This document shows, in pieces, positions 11,626 to 26,400 of a stretch of 64,000 bases of DNA. The position numbers and the translations under genes were made by a program. Positions within the stretch are counted from its first letter, which is position 1; each line of letters starts with the position of its first letter. The notes beneath the pieces are model-generated. The model did no database searches and was not told where the DNA came from. It saw nothing but the letters and a program-made list of their open reading frames with translations. The stretch comes from Cliona cf. orientalis. Its lineage: Eukaryota; Porifera; Demospongiae; Clionaida; Clionaidae. The stretch spans positions 3,038,001 through 3,102,000 of the forward strand of contig OZ005691.1 of assembly GCA_963930775.1 (NCBI GenBank), read 5' to 3'.

Positions 11626-13679
11626 CTGGGATACTGCTTGAGAACTGATGTGATAACGGCTAGTTCACGTGCTTTATTGATAAAAGCGTAAAAAAAACTG
11701 ACAGGGCTCAGAGGAAGGATGTGGTTTGTTTATGTAAAGCCTGTCCTTTGGATAATGATGAGAGAATTGAAGTTTGTGTAGATGGAGTGTGATTCTGTGT
11801 GTCCCTGGTACTGGTATTGCAGTGGCTATGAATACGACAGTTAGTGGCAGTACAGTACGGGTGGCCTGTAGGGAATAAGAAAAAATGCGAGCGTATATGA
11901 GTGAGATTCAGAGTGTATAATATGTAGTCTGTGCATGAATAGTATAAGTATGCAGCACATGTGTGTATTCCTTGTGCGTGAGCTTCATATAATATTATGT
12001 TTTGTTGTATGTGTGTGTATGAATGTGTACATATAATGCCTGAGTATGCCACGGTCACGTGCTGCATGCATTGTGGGTACAGTGCATGTAGATGTGCACT
12101 GTAAGGGTATTCTACAGTCATGCAATTAAGCGTTTTTCATGTGTGCGTGTTAATGGGCTGATTGGGGCTACATGTAGGCACATGTGACTACATACAATTT
12201 ATAGGATAACCAAAAAATATTTCCGAAGTCCTACAACACATAGAAGATGGTCTTGAAAATTAGACCGGCATGCATGTATGTGTTAAATACCAACACTATG
12301 TACATGTACATGCACATGTGGAACCCCATGCATATCCATAGCACTGCATGCAGGCACACCCTAGGGCCAGCTGAAATGAAAAGTGTCCTGATTATAGGGT
12401 TCTCATCATTAAGTGTATGCAGCTTCATGTATGTGTCCGTCCGGTTGAACCATTAAGGAAGATATCTACATTTCATCGGGAGTCCCTTTAGAAAGGTTCC
12501 ACCACATGTATATACATATCGCTGACTCATACTTCCACACAGGCATTATTTACGAACACTGTGCCGTACACACGCGTACTTAGGGTTCATGTACCCCCTC
12601 CCCGTATTTCAGCCAAAAGGCCACCACAGTGTGTGTGTGTGTGTGTACTCCCAGTTGCCATTAGGCGATGCTGGAATGCAAACAACCATGCATGCTACTA
12701 GGGCACCCTTCAGCAGTGCTCGATGCCCATGCCATGATATGCTACATGTCATACACATGTACTGACATGTCACATACATCGTACAACTATAGACCTTTAC
12801 ACCTGCATGTATAATACATAAGTGGACCCCACCCACCCAGCTACTAGATAGGGCTGCTCTCTCTCTCTCTCTCACTCACTTTCTTAGCTACTCTCTTCTC
12901 CATAGACACACATTATTAGCACCAAAAGCTTCAACAGACCGACATGGCGGTGGAACAACGGCCATAAAAAATTAATGGCCCCCTGAGGTAAAATCTAACT
13001 CACCCTATACAGCATGCCTTGCACAAAACGGCTACACCTGGTGGTGTGCTGGCACCCAAGAATCTCTCGAAACAACTTTGGCTAGTAAGTCAACTATCAC
13101 TCATACTACAGTACTACCATATCGCGCCATCTGGCGGCGGCGGACACAAAAAGGCATTCATGTTGTGTGAACTACTACTCTTTTATGTTAATAGCTCACC
13201 TGCCAAAAATAGGCACGCGATGAACCCTTGACAAGAATAGACCGCGAGTTGGACTAGGTTGGGTACTTTTCTTGCGTCAGCTTCACCCTAGACGCTTCGA
13301 AGATGGCTGTAGGTTGATGAAATTCGTTGTTTCTCTCTCTCAATCAGTAAGCGGTGAGCAAGCGCGGACTCATTTACCTTGCCACTTCCGACATATTGGA
13401 TTCCTAATCAAAAATAGTCACCTCGAGGCTAAAAATAGAACATAGGTGTGGCAGCATAGTGGCACTCTCCGGTTACGTCCGTATACTCTGTGCCATTCAA
13501 AGGTCACGACCCCACACATGCACCATTGCGCAATCCCGCGCCACTATCCAGCGTAGCCTTCTTGTATAATATATATAGCGCGTGACAAAACCATATTAAA
13601 GAAACACAAACAATACGCTCGTGCATACTTCTTCTAACATGATACAACAGTTCAGCATAATTATAGTGGCTTGTGATGT
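11626..13679. other. Intergenic region upstream of Rap2 and downstream of FAU
   Basis: About 2 kb without a supported exon. It should include the Rap2 promoter (Rap2 lies to the left on minus) and the FAU 3' end. It contains a GT microsatellite at 12630-12646, a CT run near 12855-12873 and many GCATGCATG/ACATGT palindromes. Short open frames here have no recognisable domain. Confidence 0.5.
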
Positions 13680-14997
<1,318 letters not shown>

Positions 14998-15195
14998 CTT
15001 GGCGCCTCAAAACGATGAATGAATAGGCTGTTTATTCAACCTTCTTATCTAGAGGAGCTGAGTCAGCGAAAAGGAAGATTGCACCACATGTGCGCAAGTT
15101 GTGAGCATGCGCGGTGAGACTAAGGTGTGCACTATTTAGAAACACAACACGCCGAGGGACGCTGTCGAACAGGTTCAAATTTGGAGGACTGCAGA
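14998..15195. promoter_or_regulatory. Divergent promoter, FAU / TMEM208
   Basis: 198 bp separate the two start codons. GCATGCGC at 15105-15112 is an NRF1-like half-palindrome, and a second ATGTGCGCAA lies at 15088-15097. A pyrimidine-rich start (TOP-like), usual for ribosomal protein genes, cannot be placed without transcript data. Confidence 0.55.
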
Positions 15196-17939
15196 ATGGC
15201 TGTAAGCATGCTATAAGATGTCTAAACCTTTCTTATATCGGTTGCATTTGTTTGAAAGTATGTTTTATTTTCGTTTATGCAGCCGAAAGAACGTAGAAAA
15301 GGCAAGAAAGAAATCCACAAGAACAACCAGGAATCACTCAGTTTCTATTTGAAATTTGCTGTCATTGGAACTGTAAGTACATTTGCATGGCAAATACCAT
15401 AATATGCTGTACCCTATAATACCTACTATTATGTCTTCTGCTGTATGTTATGTTCAATAAAAATTTGAAAATGCTGTTGTCATGGTATTCTTTTGCTATG
15501 GCAACCTGGCACGCTTCTTTCAAACAGTTATTGATATAACTTGATTATTGAAGGGTTACGTGTACTGGTGCTCAATAGTCACTATTGTATTGGGTATTGG
15601 CATCCCATCATCCTGGTGCATGGCTCTCCCCATGCCTGCTACCACTACAGGGACTGCTAGAGCAATGCCCTGCCCTTCTACCACCAGCGCTACCTCAGTG
15701 CTAACACTCACACTGGTAGCCTACACAAACGGGGCATACATGTAATGTAAATTGCTACATGTATGTAAGCATAATAATATTTTTATTGCTTGGTGTCCCT
15801 TACCTCATTATGATGTAATCAGTTTTGCCTATCTATTTTATGATCATTACAATGAATTTGAGATTGGAAATATAAATGATAGGGATGTTTTATAAGTTTA
15901 CTAAATCTAATCATTTGCTTCCTACTAGCTTCGCTGTACATATGTGTAAACATGATGTTTTTGTATGCCAGATATAGAATATTACCTGCATGTGAAGAAA
16001 TAATGTACTATTACATTTCCTGTATATGCCCCTGCAGGCATTGCAGATTGGTCACTTGGTTCTGTTCTACCTATTTTCCGAGCGCTTCTCATGGTGGAAC
16101 TATGTAAGTTTGTTATGTATGCAAATTACCATTGATGTGGTACGTAAGCATATAGTCTATCTGACATCATGTACAACTTCCCTTGGGAATGTGTTTGTAG
16201 ACATCCACTGTGCACTGTTTTGTAACTTTGATCTAAAGTCAACGTGAATGCTATTGCCTAGTATGCTGATGCATGTTTGTACAGATGGTCCCTTGAAGCT
16301 AAGGATAACAATATTAGTATGCGGTGTATGCCATCAGTTTAGAGTACCTCAAGGTGTTCAGGGATATTGTAGTGTACTTGTATGTCTCTGTCTATTACTG
16401 TATAGTACCTAAAGGTGTCCGTATTTCAGGGATGTTGTGATGCGTGTAGGCTAGTTTTGAGCACCTTTTCTGTACTTACCCGATCAAGTTCACACTCTCC
16501 CCCTTTCCTTTTCATTATGCCGAGTTGTGACTACACATCCAGATCAAAGGAGATTCCCAATTTTAATATATAATATTATTATAGTTGTTGATTGTTTTAG
16601 ATGTTCTTCCATGTATGTGCATACATTCTTCTTCAATCTTTCCCGTCAGTTCTTTGTTGTGTTTGGTGTGGTGGTCCACGCGGCAGCGTACAAGATGCTG
16701 GAGTACATGGCCAGGCCTTACCTTGGTCCCGGTGGAGAGCTACTGGAAGCTGGAACTGACCTCTCCGACTCTTACTTCTCAGAGTAAGTTCCTGCTAATT
16801 TATATCTTTGTCATGTGACATTCTGGCCTACTATAGTATAATAATATTATTATACCAATTTGACTCAGTCTCTTCATCATACATACACATGTATTATAGG
16901 TATGCCATAGACGCCATCATCCTGACGGCGATAGTTCAAGTGGCCTCCTTTGTCAGTAATTACTGTTGGCTCTTGTGGCTGGGTGTAAGTTTTCACTGCT
17001 TACAAATTACCCTACATGCACTTTACATCCTACCTAGTTCTACGTTATACATTTACCTAACACTCTTAGGATCACCATAATAATTATACGTCATAATTAT
17101 TGTACAGTCAGTGATAATAGTATTGTTGCTATTGTGTGTTTGTTTGGAAACAGAACAGCTTTATGGTTTAATTGGTTTGTCGGTGATCATGCCCCACTGA
17201 CCACAAGGAGCTGTTGGGGACATTTGATCACCGTTTGTTGTGGCGCTGGCTTAATAGACGTCAATAAGAATGTTTCGGTTGGCGTTTATTAATGCATTGT
17301 TTGAGGATGGGAAACTACACAAGTACGCTCTTCCTGATGCATACGTATACGTATGTAGACGTATAGTTATGACATTGTGGTAAACCTACAAATTTTAACC
17401 ATACCTCTTCTCTGGTTACTGGGGTAGCTATATATGTATCTAGGTGGCCCTATCTTTCTTTTGTATGGTAGTATTGGAGCCGGCACTATTGGGATGGCTT
17501 CCTTGCTTGGGGTGGATTGCGATATGGAATCTGGTTTCATGTATATTTTCTGTACATGTGCTGGTATGGTACATTATTTTTCTCTTCATGTCCCTCGAGC
17601 TAGAAGGGTCTCCCAAATCATGTGTAATAATTATTATAATAATATTATTGTTGTGTAGAATCTGATATACAAGAGCTTGCCCCTTGTGTATATTTTTATG
17701 AATTGGTGCAATATTAAATTTCATGACCTTCCCATGGCAGCTGTAATTATAGCTGTCATCCTCAGTCATACATCCTCCCTCTGCACAATGTCATGCAGGT
17801 TCCTGGACTGATATTCTACCGAGTGTGGGTGCTGATTCTGTGGCCTTGGTTCACGTCCGGTCCTCCCAACGCTCAGGGTGACGAAGGCAAGGAGGGGAGG
17901 AAACTGAGACAAAGACAGAGAGTCAAGAGGATCCACTAA
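15196..17939 (+). CDS. TMEM208: Transmembrane protein 208 (SND3-type ER targeting protein)
   Basis: Six coding exons: 15196-15201, 15283-15372, 16038-16103, 16650-16783, 16900-16984 and 17799-17939. The product is 173 residues, the same as human TMEM208. The N-terminus MAPKERRKGKKEIHKNNQE is followed by a membrane segment from LSFYLKFAVIG. Later come FGVVVHAAAYKMLEYMA, DAIILTAIVQVASF and WPWF, all matching the family, and a basic tail (RKLRQRQRVKRIH). TMEM208 is an ER membrane protein linked to the SRP-independent (SND) targeting route. The first coding exon holds only Met-Ala. Confidence 0.94.
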
Positions 17940-18237
17940 CACGTGCGGTCGTCGTGTAACTATGACCATGACCGTTACCATTCAGTGTATCTATTATCAT
18001 ATTACTAATAATTTTATTTTTAAAGAGTTCAGTATCATCACTGTTTTATGGTAATAATATCAAACACAGGTGAAAAATAATACTGTAACAAAATCTCAAC
18101 TGGTTCACCATTATTATAAAAATTTATTTTATGTACAGTATGGTAGCAGAATCATCTTATAAATTTATATAGCTCAATTTCAATATAGACACACGTGGCC
18201 ATATGCAACGATGCTGCATATGGCACACTGTATAATG

Positions 18238-20373
18238 CTAGCTTGCACCACTGATGACAGTAGACAGTTGTAGTGCTGATGTCAGCACGGCTAGTTCCTC
18301 TTGGGTGAGGGAGCTGGAGGCTGCCTGCATCTGCTCTGGACACTCCCTGCTCAGGGCCTGCAGCACTCGAACCAACTCCAACTGCAAATCTGAGTGCATG
18401 CATAATACCAAGGTATATAATTTCTAGCGTATTATGAATAGCTCTGAAAGCTTCAATACAGTGACAAAAATAGACCATTATTGTTGCAGATATTGACGAT
18501 TCTAGGTAATGCACGAAACAATAATAATATTATGGTATTATTATGTTTGAAAAGTATACTCCAATAGCAATTATGACAATAACAAGCCACTTGGAGTGTT
18601 GACTCAATCTGTTGTTCATCCCTGGGACACAGCTGGCCATCACTACCAACACTGAGGGCAGCGCTGTCATGTGGGAGAATCTCACTCCACCACAGGAACG
18701 TAGCCCCATAATATAATGACGAAAAATTTACTAACCACAGATGGGAATCACTGTATACAAGTATTATTTTTGCCTAAAATTAATATAAGTATTATTATTT
18801 GCTGACATCATTATGATGTCTTTGAGAATTATGAAGAAGAGTCTAGCTATAATTTTATGTGGGGCTAGACGATGTCAGGGGTACCCCCTCTGGCATCTGC
18901 TGCTGAAAACTGCACATGGTCCTGGGTATATATGGCTTAGGGGTCGCCCAGGTTCCTCCCTTGAATACCCCCCATCCTGGATAAAGCCTGTAAATCCACC
19001 ATAGGCTGACTTTGGTCCCCTATGGCTGTGACACAGAAGCCCAACTGGCTGCAGTAATGTCTGCAGTCTACCTGACCAGCGTTCCAGCCTAGAGCTTGGA
19101 AGGTCAAGGGAGGATGGGGTTATAATTTTTTTTTATTTCATATAAGAAAATTGTCGCTCTGAAAATATTTTTTGTTGTATAATAGTATAATTAGTGGCCC
19201 AAGAAATGTGGTTATAATAAGGAAATGTGTTGTAAACTTCTGAATGCACATTCCTGTATGCATAATACCATGACTCTTATTACCTTTGCTTAGCCTTGAC
19301 TGGCTGGAGAGCTCAAATGCAAAAATCTTCAACACCACTTGCAAGTGGGACATGATCTGCAGAGGTGAGAATTACAATGTCATGTTATCATTATCACCAA
19401 TTGCAATGTAGAACACTTCAATAGGGCCATTTTTGTTGGCCACCGTAGCCACACCTTTGACAGTGCTGTCTCAATGCATAATATATGCATATTGCACTTA
19501 ATTTATTCTCATGCACACAACCACTGGGAACCCCATGAAAATTAATTCTAGCTCCTAAAATTTCCTGGACATGCTATTACAGTCACTCATAAATCACACA
19601 AAATTATACACATACGTATTTTGCGAATTCCCATTGTTAAAAAATTTTTCGTTTTGGCAAAGTGATGAAAAATTCTTATGTAAAAGAGGTTACCTATACT
19701 AATTTATACAGTGAATATATGGTACATGTATGATGAAGCATGACTGTGCTAATGTGTGTTGAAGCCCATGCACCGAAGTACGGACCACTCACCACAGGAT
19801 TCTTGGCAGTGATAAGCTTCACGATGCACTTGAAGACGGTCTCGTTCTCTTCCATGTCCTCCTTCAGGGGAAGCCCCTGTAGCAGCACTGGTACTACCTG
19901 TGTCAACACAAATGGGAAATATTAATCACGAAGTACATGCACACAGAATTATTGCAGATGTATACATGCACTTGAAGGCTTATTTTCCATAATAATATTA
20001 TTATTCAACTCTGGAGGAACCATTCCACTGCCTGCTCAGACATACATAAAACGATCAGAGCCATCTATATACACATAATAATATGTTTGGCTCTTGACAG
20101 TGGTAAAATCCCAAAGAAACTGGTACGTCTACTGTTTACCTGGTCTAAGGGCACGGAGTCCTGGGAGGCCATGATCATCCTGGAGACAGCTGCAGTGACG
20201 TTGTCCTTGACACAGTTGTTGGTTCTCGTCTGATTCACCACAAACAGATGCTGCAAGATGGCAGGGTAGTTGCTGTAGCAAAAGAAAAGATATTCAATGA
20301 ATGAGCAAAAAGAGAGAGCGAGTTAAAAAATGGTGTAAGAGAGAAGGAAGGAGATGAAAATTAAGGAACGGGA

Positions 20374-20416
<43 letters not shown>

Positions 20417-23400
20417 GGAGAGAGAGAACACTCCCCTAACCTTGCCATATCAGGCAGAGCATTTGCTGCCAGTACTCCTAGCCCGTAGATGGAGTTACTG
20501 CAGACTTCATCATCCTGTTGGCTCCCACTGTACTCCACGAAGACCTGGTACAAGTTGAGCAGGAGACGGGCATAGCCTCCAACCCCCTCAACCACCTACG
20601 CAAATATACATGTACATACATTATTCATACATACATGTACATGTACATGTACATGTACATGATGTGGACAGTTAGGCTAATTCATACAGCTTGCCACCCA
20701 CTAGTACTCTAAACAATATACAATGTACATGTAGATGCAAAATTACAAAATGCTGCGTACATGGACCAATATGGAGTCACGTGTATAAATAAAAGCAAAT
20801 ACAAAAGCATAATATAATTATTATACATGCATGTACACATATACGGTAAATCTGGAAATTTTCGTTGTAAAAATATTTTCGTAATCAATGGCAGCTACGA
20901 AAATTAATCTTACGAAAATTAGCATGCACTACATGTATTAACGCTAATGCAGTAAGGGGTCGTTCCTACGAAAATTTTTTACACGAAAATTTATCGTACG
21001 AAAGTTTCTTTACACGAAAATTTCCAGATCTACGGTAATAGTACATGTACATTATTATGAAGTACATATTATTATGTACTTGGGCACAACTTATTCACTG
21101 CACATTACATTACACTATCGGCCTTACATAAGCTCATGATCTCATTTAATGACTATGATACAGTATTGAAGGAGGAAGTGAGGGGCTAGATCCAACCTAC
21201 GTAATTAATCTAATGGTGAAGAACTTCCACTTACCTCAGCAAGAGTGCCTATGGTGAAGGACTTATCAGCCACTGTGGAGTTTGGCCCCGTCTGGAAAAT
21301 AAGCATGATATCACTATGACGTCAATTATTCAATGAGCTACATGTATATATAGAAGCATTATTGGTATAATTATAGGGTACATAAGTTTAGCTTCACTAT
21401 ATTATATAATAATAGCGTAAAAATCAAAGTTTTATGTACTATGAACAACTCATATTATTATACACGTACAATGTCATCATGTACCAGCACTCTATACTTT
21501 CAGTTTCACTATGTCTACATCTTTCCAGGTAAACAAAGCTATAGCTTATCTCAAATAAACATCCACACATTGCACAATGCCGATTTCTCCCCTTCCAGCT
21601 TATTGATCACGGTAATTAAAATCAGATGATCAACCTTAGCTTAAAGAGTAGTTTCCCATTAAAAAACAAATTCTTAATAAAATAACATACGCAATTTTAA
21701 TTAATATGTAGTCAGCCTTAGCTTGTCTCTAAGGCTCACCAAAAAGTCATCAGATCTCAACCATGAACACATAATATGTATGTAGCTACTGTGCCTTCAT
21801 GAAAAAGGACCCATGGGCAGTGCATGTTACATGTACATTGGACTTGAGCAGGAAACTGCATGAGCCCAAAGTTTTGGCGGGGGGGAAGGGTGGGATGATA
21901 TTCCATAGTGGGCCCTCTTTCATAAGGGTACGGTAATAATAATTATTACACATAATATTATGCTCCTAGGATAATGATAATAACATTCAGTGCACCTACC
22001 AATTTTGTCAGTAGTTTCGTTAGTACTTGCTCAAAGAGGCTGAGGAACCTTTCGCCCCCGGCAACCGCGGCCAGGGGACCAAGGATGCTCCCGGCCACCT
22101 CCACCAGCACCGTGTCGTATTCAGCGGCCATGTCCTCTCCGGGAAGAGCACCCTCCTCCTCCTCTTCCTCTCCCTGACACTGCGCCTGTGAGGAATGGAG
22201 TACCGTAATTTGCATTGATTTTGTTTGCAAAATTTTTGCATTAGAAATATTCGTGTAACAATATTTTCGTTAAATTCAAGCGCGCCATATATTCACTGTA
22301 TTAATTTATTAGTACAGGTAAACTATTTTTGCGTAGTCACTTCGTGCAAAACAAAAATTATTTAACAACGAAATTTTTATGAATTACGGTACATGTATAC
22401 ACACATAATATTATACACTGTGTCAACACAGGTACATGTACATGTATGAAAATGAGGCAAAGGGTCTGTCGTGCTCCAGCACAGTTTGACTGGCATCAAC
22501 ACAGACATGAATGAATATGAAGGCCTCCACTTACATTAGGCTGAAATATATTATGTATCATGAATGACCGTGAAGGCCTTAATTTCATCCATACTTGGCT
22601 ATAAGCCTGAACTATCAAGTAAATATATATGTACATGTACATCCTATCTCACCAAGGGCAGGTCTACATGTATAAGCCCTTGATCTCACCTTATCCTCGA
22701 GAATGTCCTGCACTGATACCACCAGACTGGAGAGCACCCTCTCCTGCATGGGGAAGGAGAGAGGTTCCAGCGCCTTGAGCAGGTCCTCCACTGCCTCCAG
22801 CATCGCTGTCACCACGGAGCGGTCAGAGTCAGTCCTCACTGTGGCAGCCATACTGCCCAGGGTGTTGTTCACAAGGACATCCATGTTGGCTGGGAGAGTA
22901 AGAGGAGAGGGAGAGCAGAAAAAGTGAGATTTTCAAGGTGGGTGTGCAAGTCCTATATACATGTACATGTACATGTACAATATGATACTTTTCTCCCTTA
23001 AAGGAATTTCAGCTGCATGGCGTGATGTATTCATGAAAATTCAGTACTTGTAGGTTTATCTAATTTCAAACCTTAGCATACCTCATTACCTGCTTGGATA
23101 AACCTAATCCCAGCAAAAGGCAGAGCCACTTAGTTGCCTAGCTAGCCCCACTGCATACACTACCTTATACTGAATGTACATGTAAGTTGTTCGACCCTTT
23201 ACCATTTTAAACCTGTCTGCATGTACCTTTACTATCCGCATCATCAGAGTTGACTGCACACTGGTACCAGACCTTGCAGAACCTTGACAGAGCCCAGATG
23301 GCTGCCTTCCTGATACCCTCATGCGATTCCTACAGAATTTCACACAAAATATCAATTTTCTGTCAAAATTACGTTAATATTTGGGGCTACATAATAATAT

Positions 23401-26400
23401 TATAGAATGTGGCAAACAAGTGGATCATAAGCAATTAAAGGAAAAGCGCATGTTTTTTGGGATGGGATTGAAATCTCTTCCTCTAAACTTTCATGGCACT
23501 ATACAATGCAGCCAACCTTGGCTACCCTTTACCATAATATGTGTTTACTACATATATTTGGCATTATGATGAATTATTTTTCATTGAGAGAAATAATGCC
23601 AGATTGGTGTAACACGATCTAGCTCGTAGCTATCAAAATCATTATATTATATCACAGTGGAAGTTGAACTTTGGACTCACTTCTGAGAGTATATTGATCT
23701 CCCTGAAGCAGTCGTCGAGGTAGGGGAGGAAGGAGGGGCCAAGGTGCTCCGCCATCTCCCCCAGGGCATTGCACGTGTCCTCCTTCTCCTCAAGGTAGGC
23801 ATTCTCAACACTGTACCTGAAAGCGTATAATAATAATAATTATTATTATAGCGTTATTTTTTTATTTGTTGTTTAATTTTTTCATCCCTTATATCTGTTA
23901 CACCTTTACCACTCGATCCACACACGCTTAAAGGGGTCTAGCTCGATAGACTAACGATTGAGTAGCAAAAGTGAACTCAAACCCAAAGTAGCTAACTTTC
24001 TATTATACTATAATACTATAACATAGAGTAGGATATATTATGCAATAGACTAACATAATAATATTGACCATCATTAAATTTAATGTAACAAAAAAAATTT
24101 GGAATTCTTAATATTTATGAAGGCAAACTGACAAACTTTCCAGCCACGCGGTATAAACAAATGTTACAGTAAACAACAGGATACAATAACTTTCACCTTG
24201 TACATCATTATCATATTTTAATAATGAATCCCTCGTGCATAAAAATTATTCATCATGAACCGAGTACAAGAGTATAAGTACTAGGGAGGAGACGAGAGTA
24301 TTAACCACCGGAACGTTATTTTGAAGTACCAATTAAGGTCATCAGTAGAGCAGTCATGACAACACCTTGTCAAGCATACGTAAATGCGTCACTATAAAAA
24401 CGGAGCTTTTCTAGCATCAACAATCCCCAGTGTCAGCTTTGCTATTCGTATGAAAAACCAACCACTTGCATCATTTGGCTTCATAATAATAATAATAAAA
24501 ATAAACAATTATTATCATGAACTCCGTCGTTCTTTATTCGATGCTTGTAATTCTATCAGCTTCTTCTGCTGCTACGGGTCAAGAAGAAAGTTGCAAAGCT
24601 TTCAATCGTCAGTTCAACAACCTAGAAATCCTTACAGAATTTATAGAATCGAAGATTGCCACAGCGCTAGCCAGGACATTAAATGAATCCAGTAAGTAAT
24701 TAGGCTATACATGTAGATACTTCTTGATCTATTTAATTAGCCACGTCCCTAGCGCCAAAAAAAATCAGATTGGGTCTAGGATGAGGCTACTAAGTTACTA
24801 CTTATTACTGCATCATGTATAATTTTATTCAGCTTCTGGAGTGACCTACAGCAGGTGGGGAAGGAGTTCTTGTCCAAACAACACTGGAGCTGAGCTGGTC
24901 TACTCGGGCCAACTTGGTGGAACCAACTGGAACGTTGAGGAGGATCTGCAGAAAAACTTTGCTTGTCTGACAATCCCGAGTATCTTAGCGAGACAGCTGG
25001 AGTCACAATCCCTACTACAGTACAGTTCAAGGTTCGGAATACGAATTTTGGGGTGCTCCGATTGGAAATGTCTCCAATTACATGTACAAAGTGCCATGTG
25101 CTGTGTGTTATGTCCCCACTCGGTCTACATCTATCATGGTTCCCGCCAAACTGACATGTCCACCGTCCTGGACCAGAGAGTACTATGGCTACCTCACAAC
25201 TGAACACGATACTCACCATCGATCATCGTACACCTGCATTGACAACCCTCCAGAAGTAATTCCAGTTCTTCGTCCAATTCACAGCGATGGACTTTTACTA
25301 CTCTTACATACTGTAACTGATTGCCTTGGCCTCCAGTGCCCACCTTATGAAAATCTCCGCTTACTCTCGTGTGCTGTCTGCACAAAATGACTACCGATGT
25401 GTATCTCAATTATTCAAAATTACATATAAAACTGTATGCATTATTATGTGCTGTTACACTGTAGGTGTAGTTGTTTTGAATACACGATTTGGCATAATAA
25501 TTATTGAGGTCATCTACATGTACATGTGTGCTAGCTTAGTTGCTTCTTTGTATCATCACATAATTTTCTTATCGTGTCATGCATTTACATTGCAATGGAT
25601 TAAAACGCTAAAATGCATAACATAAATATCTCAACAGGGCCATTTTGAGTGATTCGAATATTTTCATACTGTAACAGTAGTTGTTGAACATATTTGGGGG
25701 AGGGGCCACAGTACAATACATATAAATTGACTGTATCCTGCAGCCGGCAGCTTACCCCTCCACTGCATCATCGTCCTCAATGGAGTCCATGTTGTCTCCA
25801 ACACCAGCTCCCTCTCCATCACCATCAGCATCATCATCCTCAAAGTCAAGAAACGACACTTCAAACGAAGCATTGTGTACCTACAAGTATAATATGTGCA
25901 AATACTAGTGGTGATGAAAATCATCTGTGCGGGGCGAGCCTTCGCCAAAGTCACAAGAGTCACACAAGTATACGTGCGCACATAGGGTTGGTACCCCAAT
26001 AGCTAGGACTGAGAAGCTACCACAACAGTGAAAGTATCACAGATTGCTAGTATAATAGCAAAAGCTAGTCCAATAATGTTGATAGTCTACATGCCATGAC
26101 CATGAGTCCAAGTACCTGTAGCCAGGCCCTGAGGGAATAAGCCTCCATGCAGTCATCTTCATGCTCAGGAAAGTGGAGTCTACCAGTGATGCTAATCGTG
26201 GACCTGAGCCTTGCCAGAGTGGTACAGCACTCACCTTTCCAGTTTTATGCCATGCCTACACTCGAGTTGTCTCTCAGATCGATGGTGCAGTGCAGGCGTA
26301 TGCGCATGCGCATGACGACCATTACCTTACGCGTTAAAAATTTAACTCTCTCCTCACTGAAATGATCACCCCACAAACATATATATATATATATATACAT

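Noticed and set aside
13301-13330. ATG-GCT followed by GTAGGT on plus, like the TMEM208 first exon
   Set aside because: No following exon is recognisable, so the resemblance is probably chance.
18595-18700. Possible extra IPO4 exon near the C-terminus
   Set aside because: Frames here do not fit the phase of the flanking exons; splicing 19284 to 18389 gives the family C-terminus directly.
24842-25050. Removal of the collagen-like frame shifts by a tiny intron
   Set aside because: The only GT-AG span that would help is about 19 bp, far below a workable intron size.
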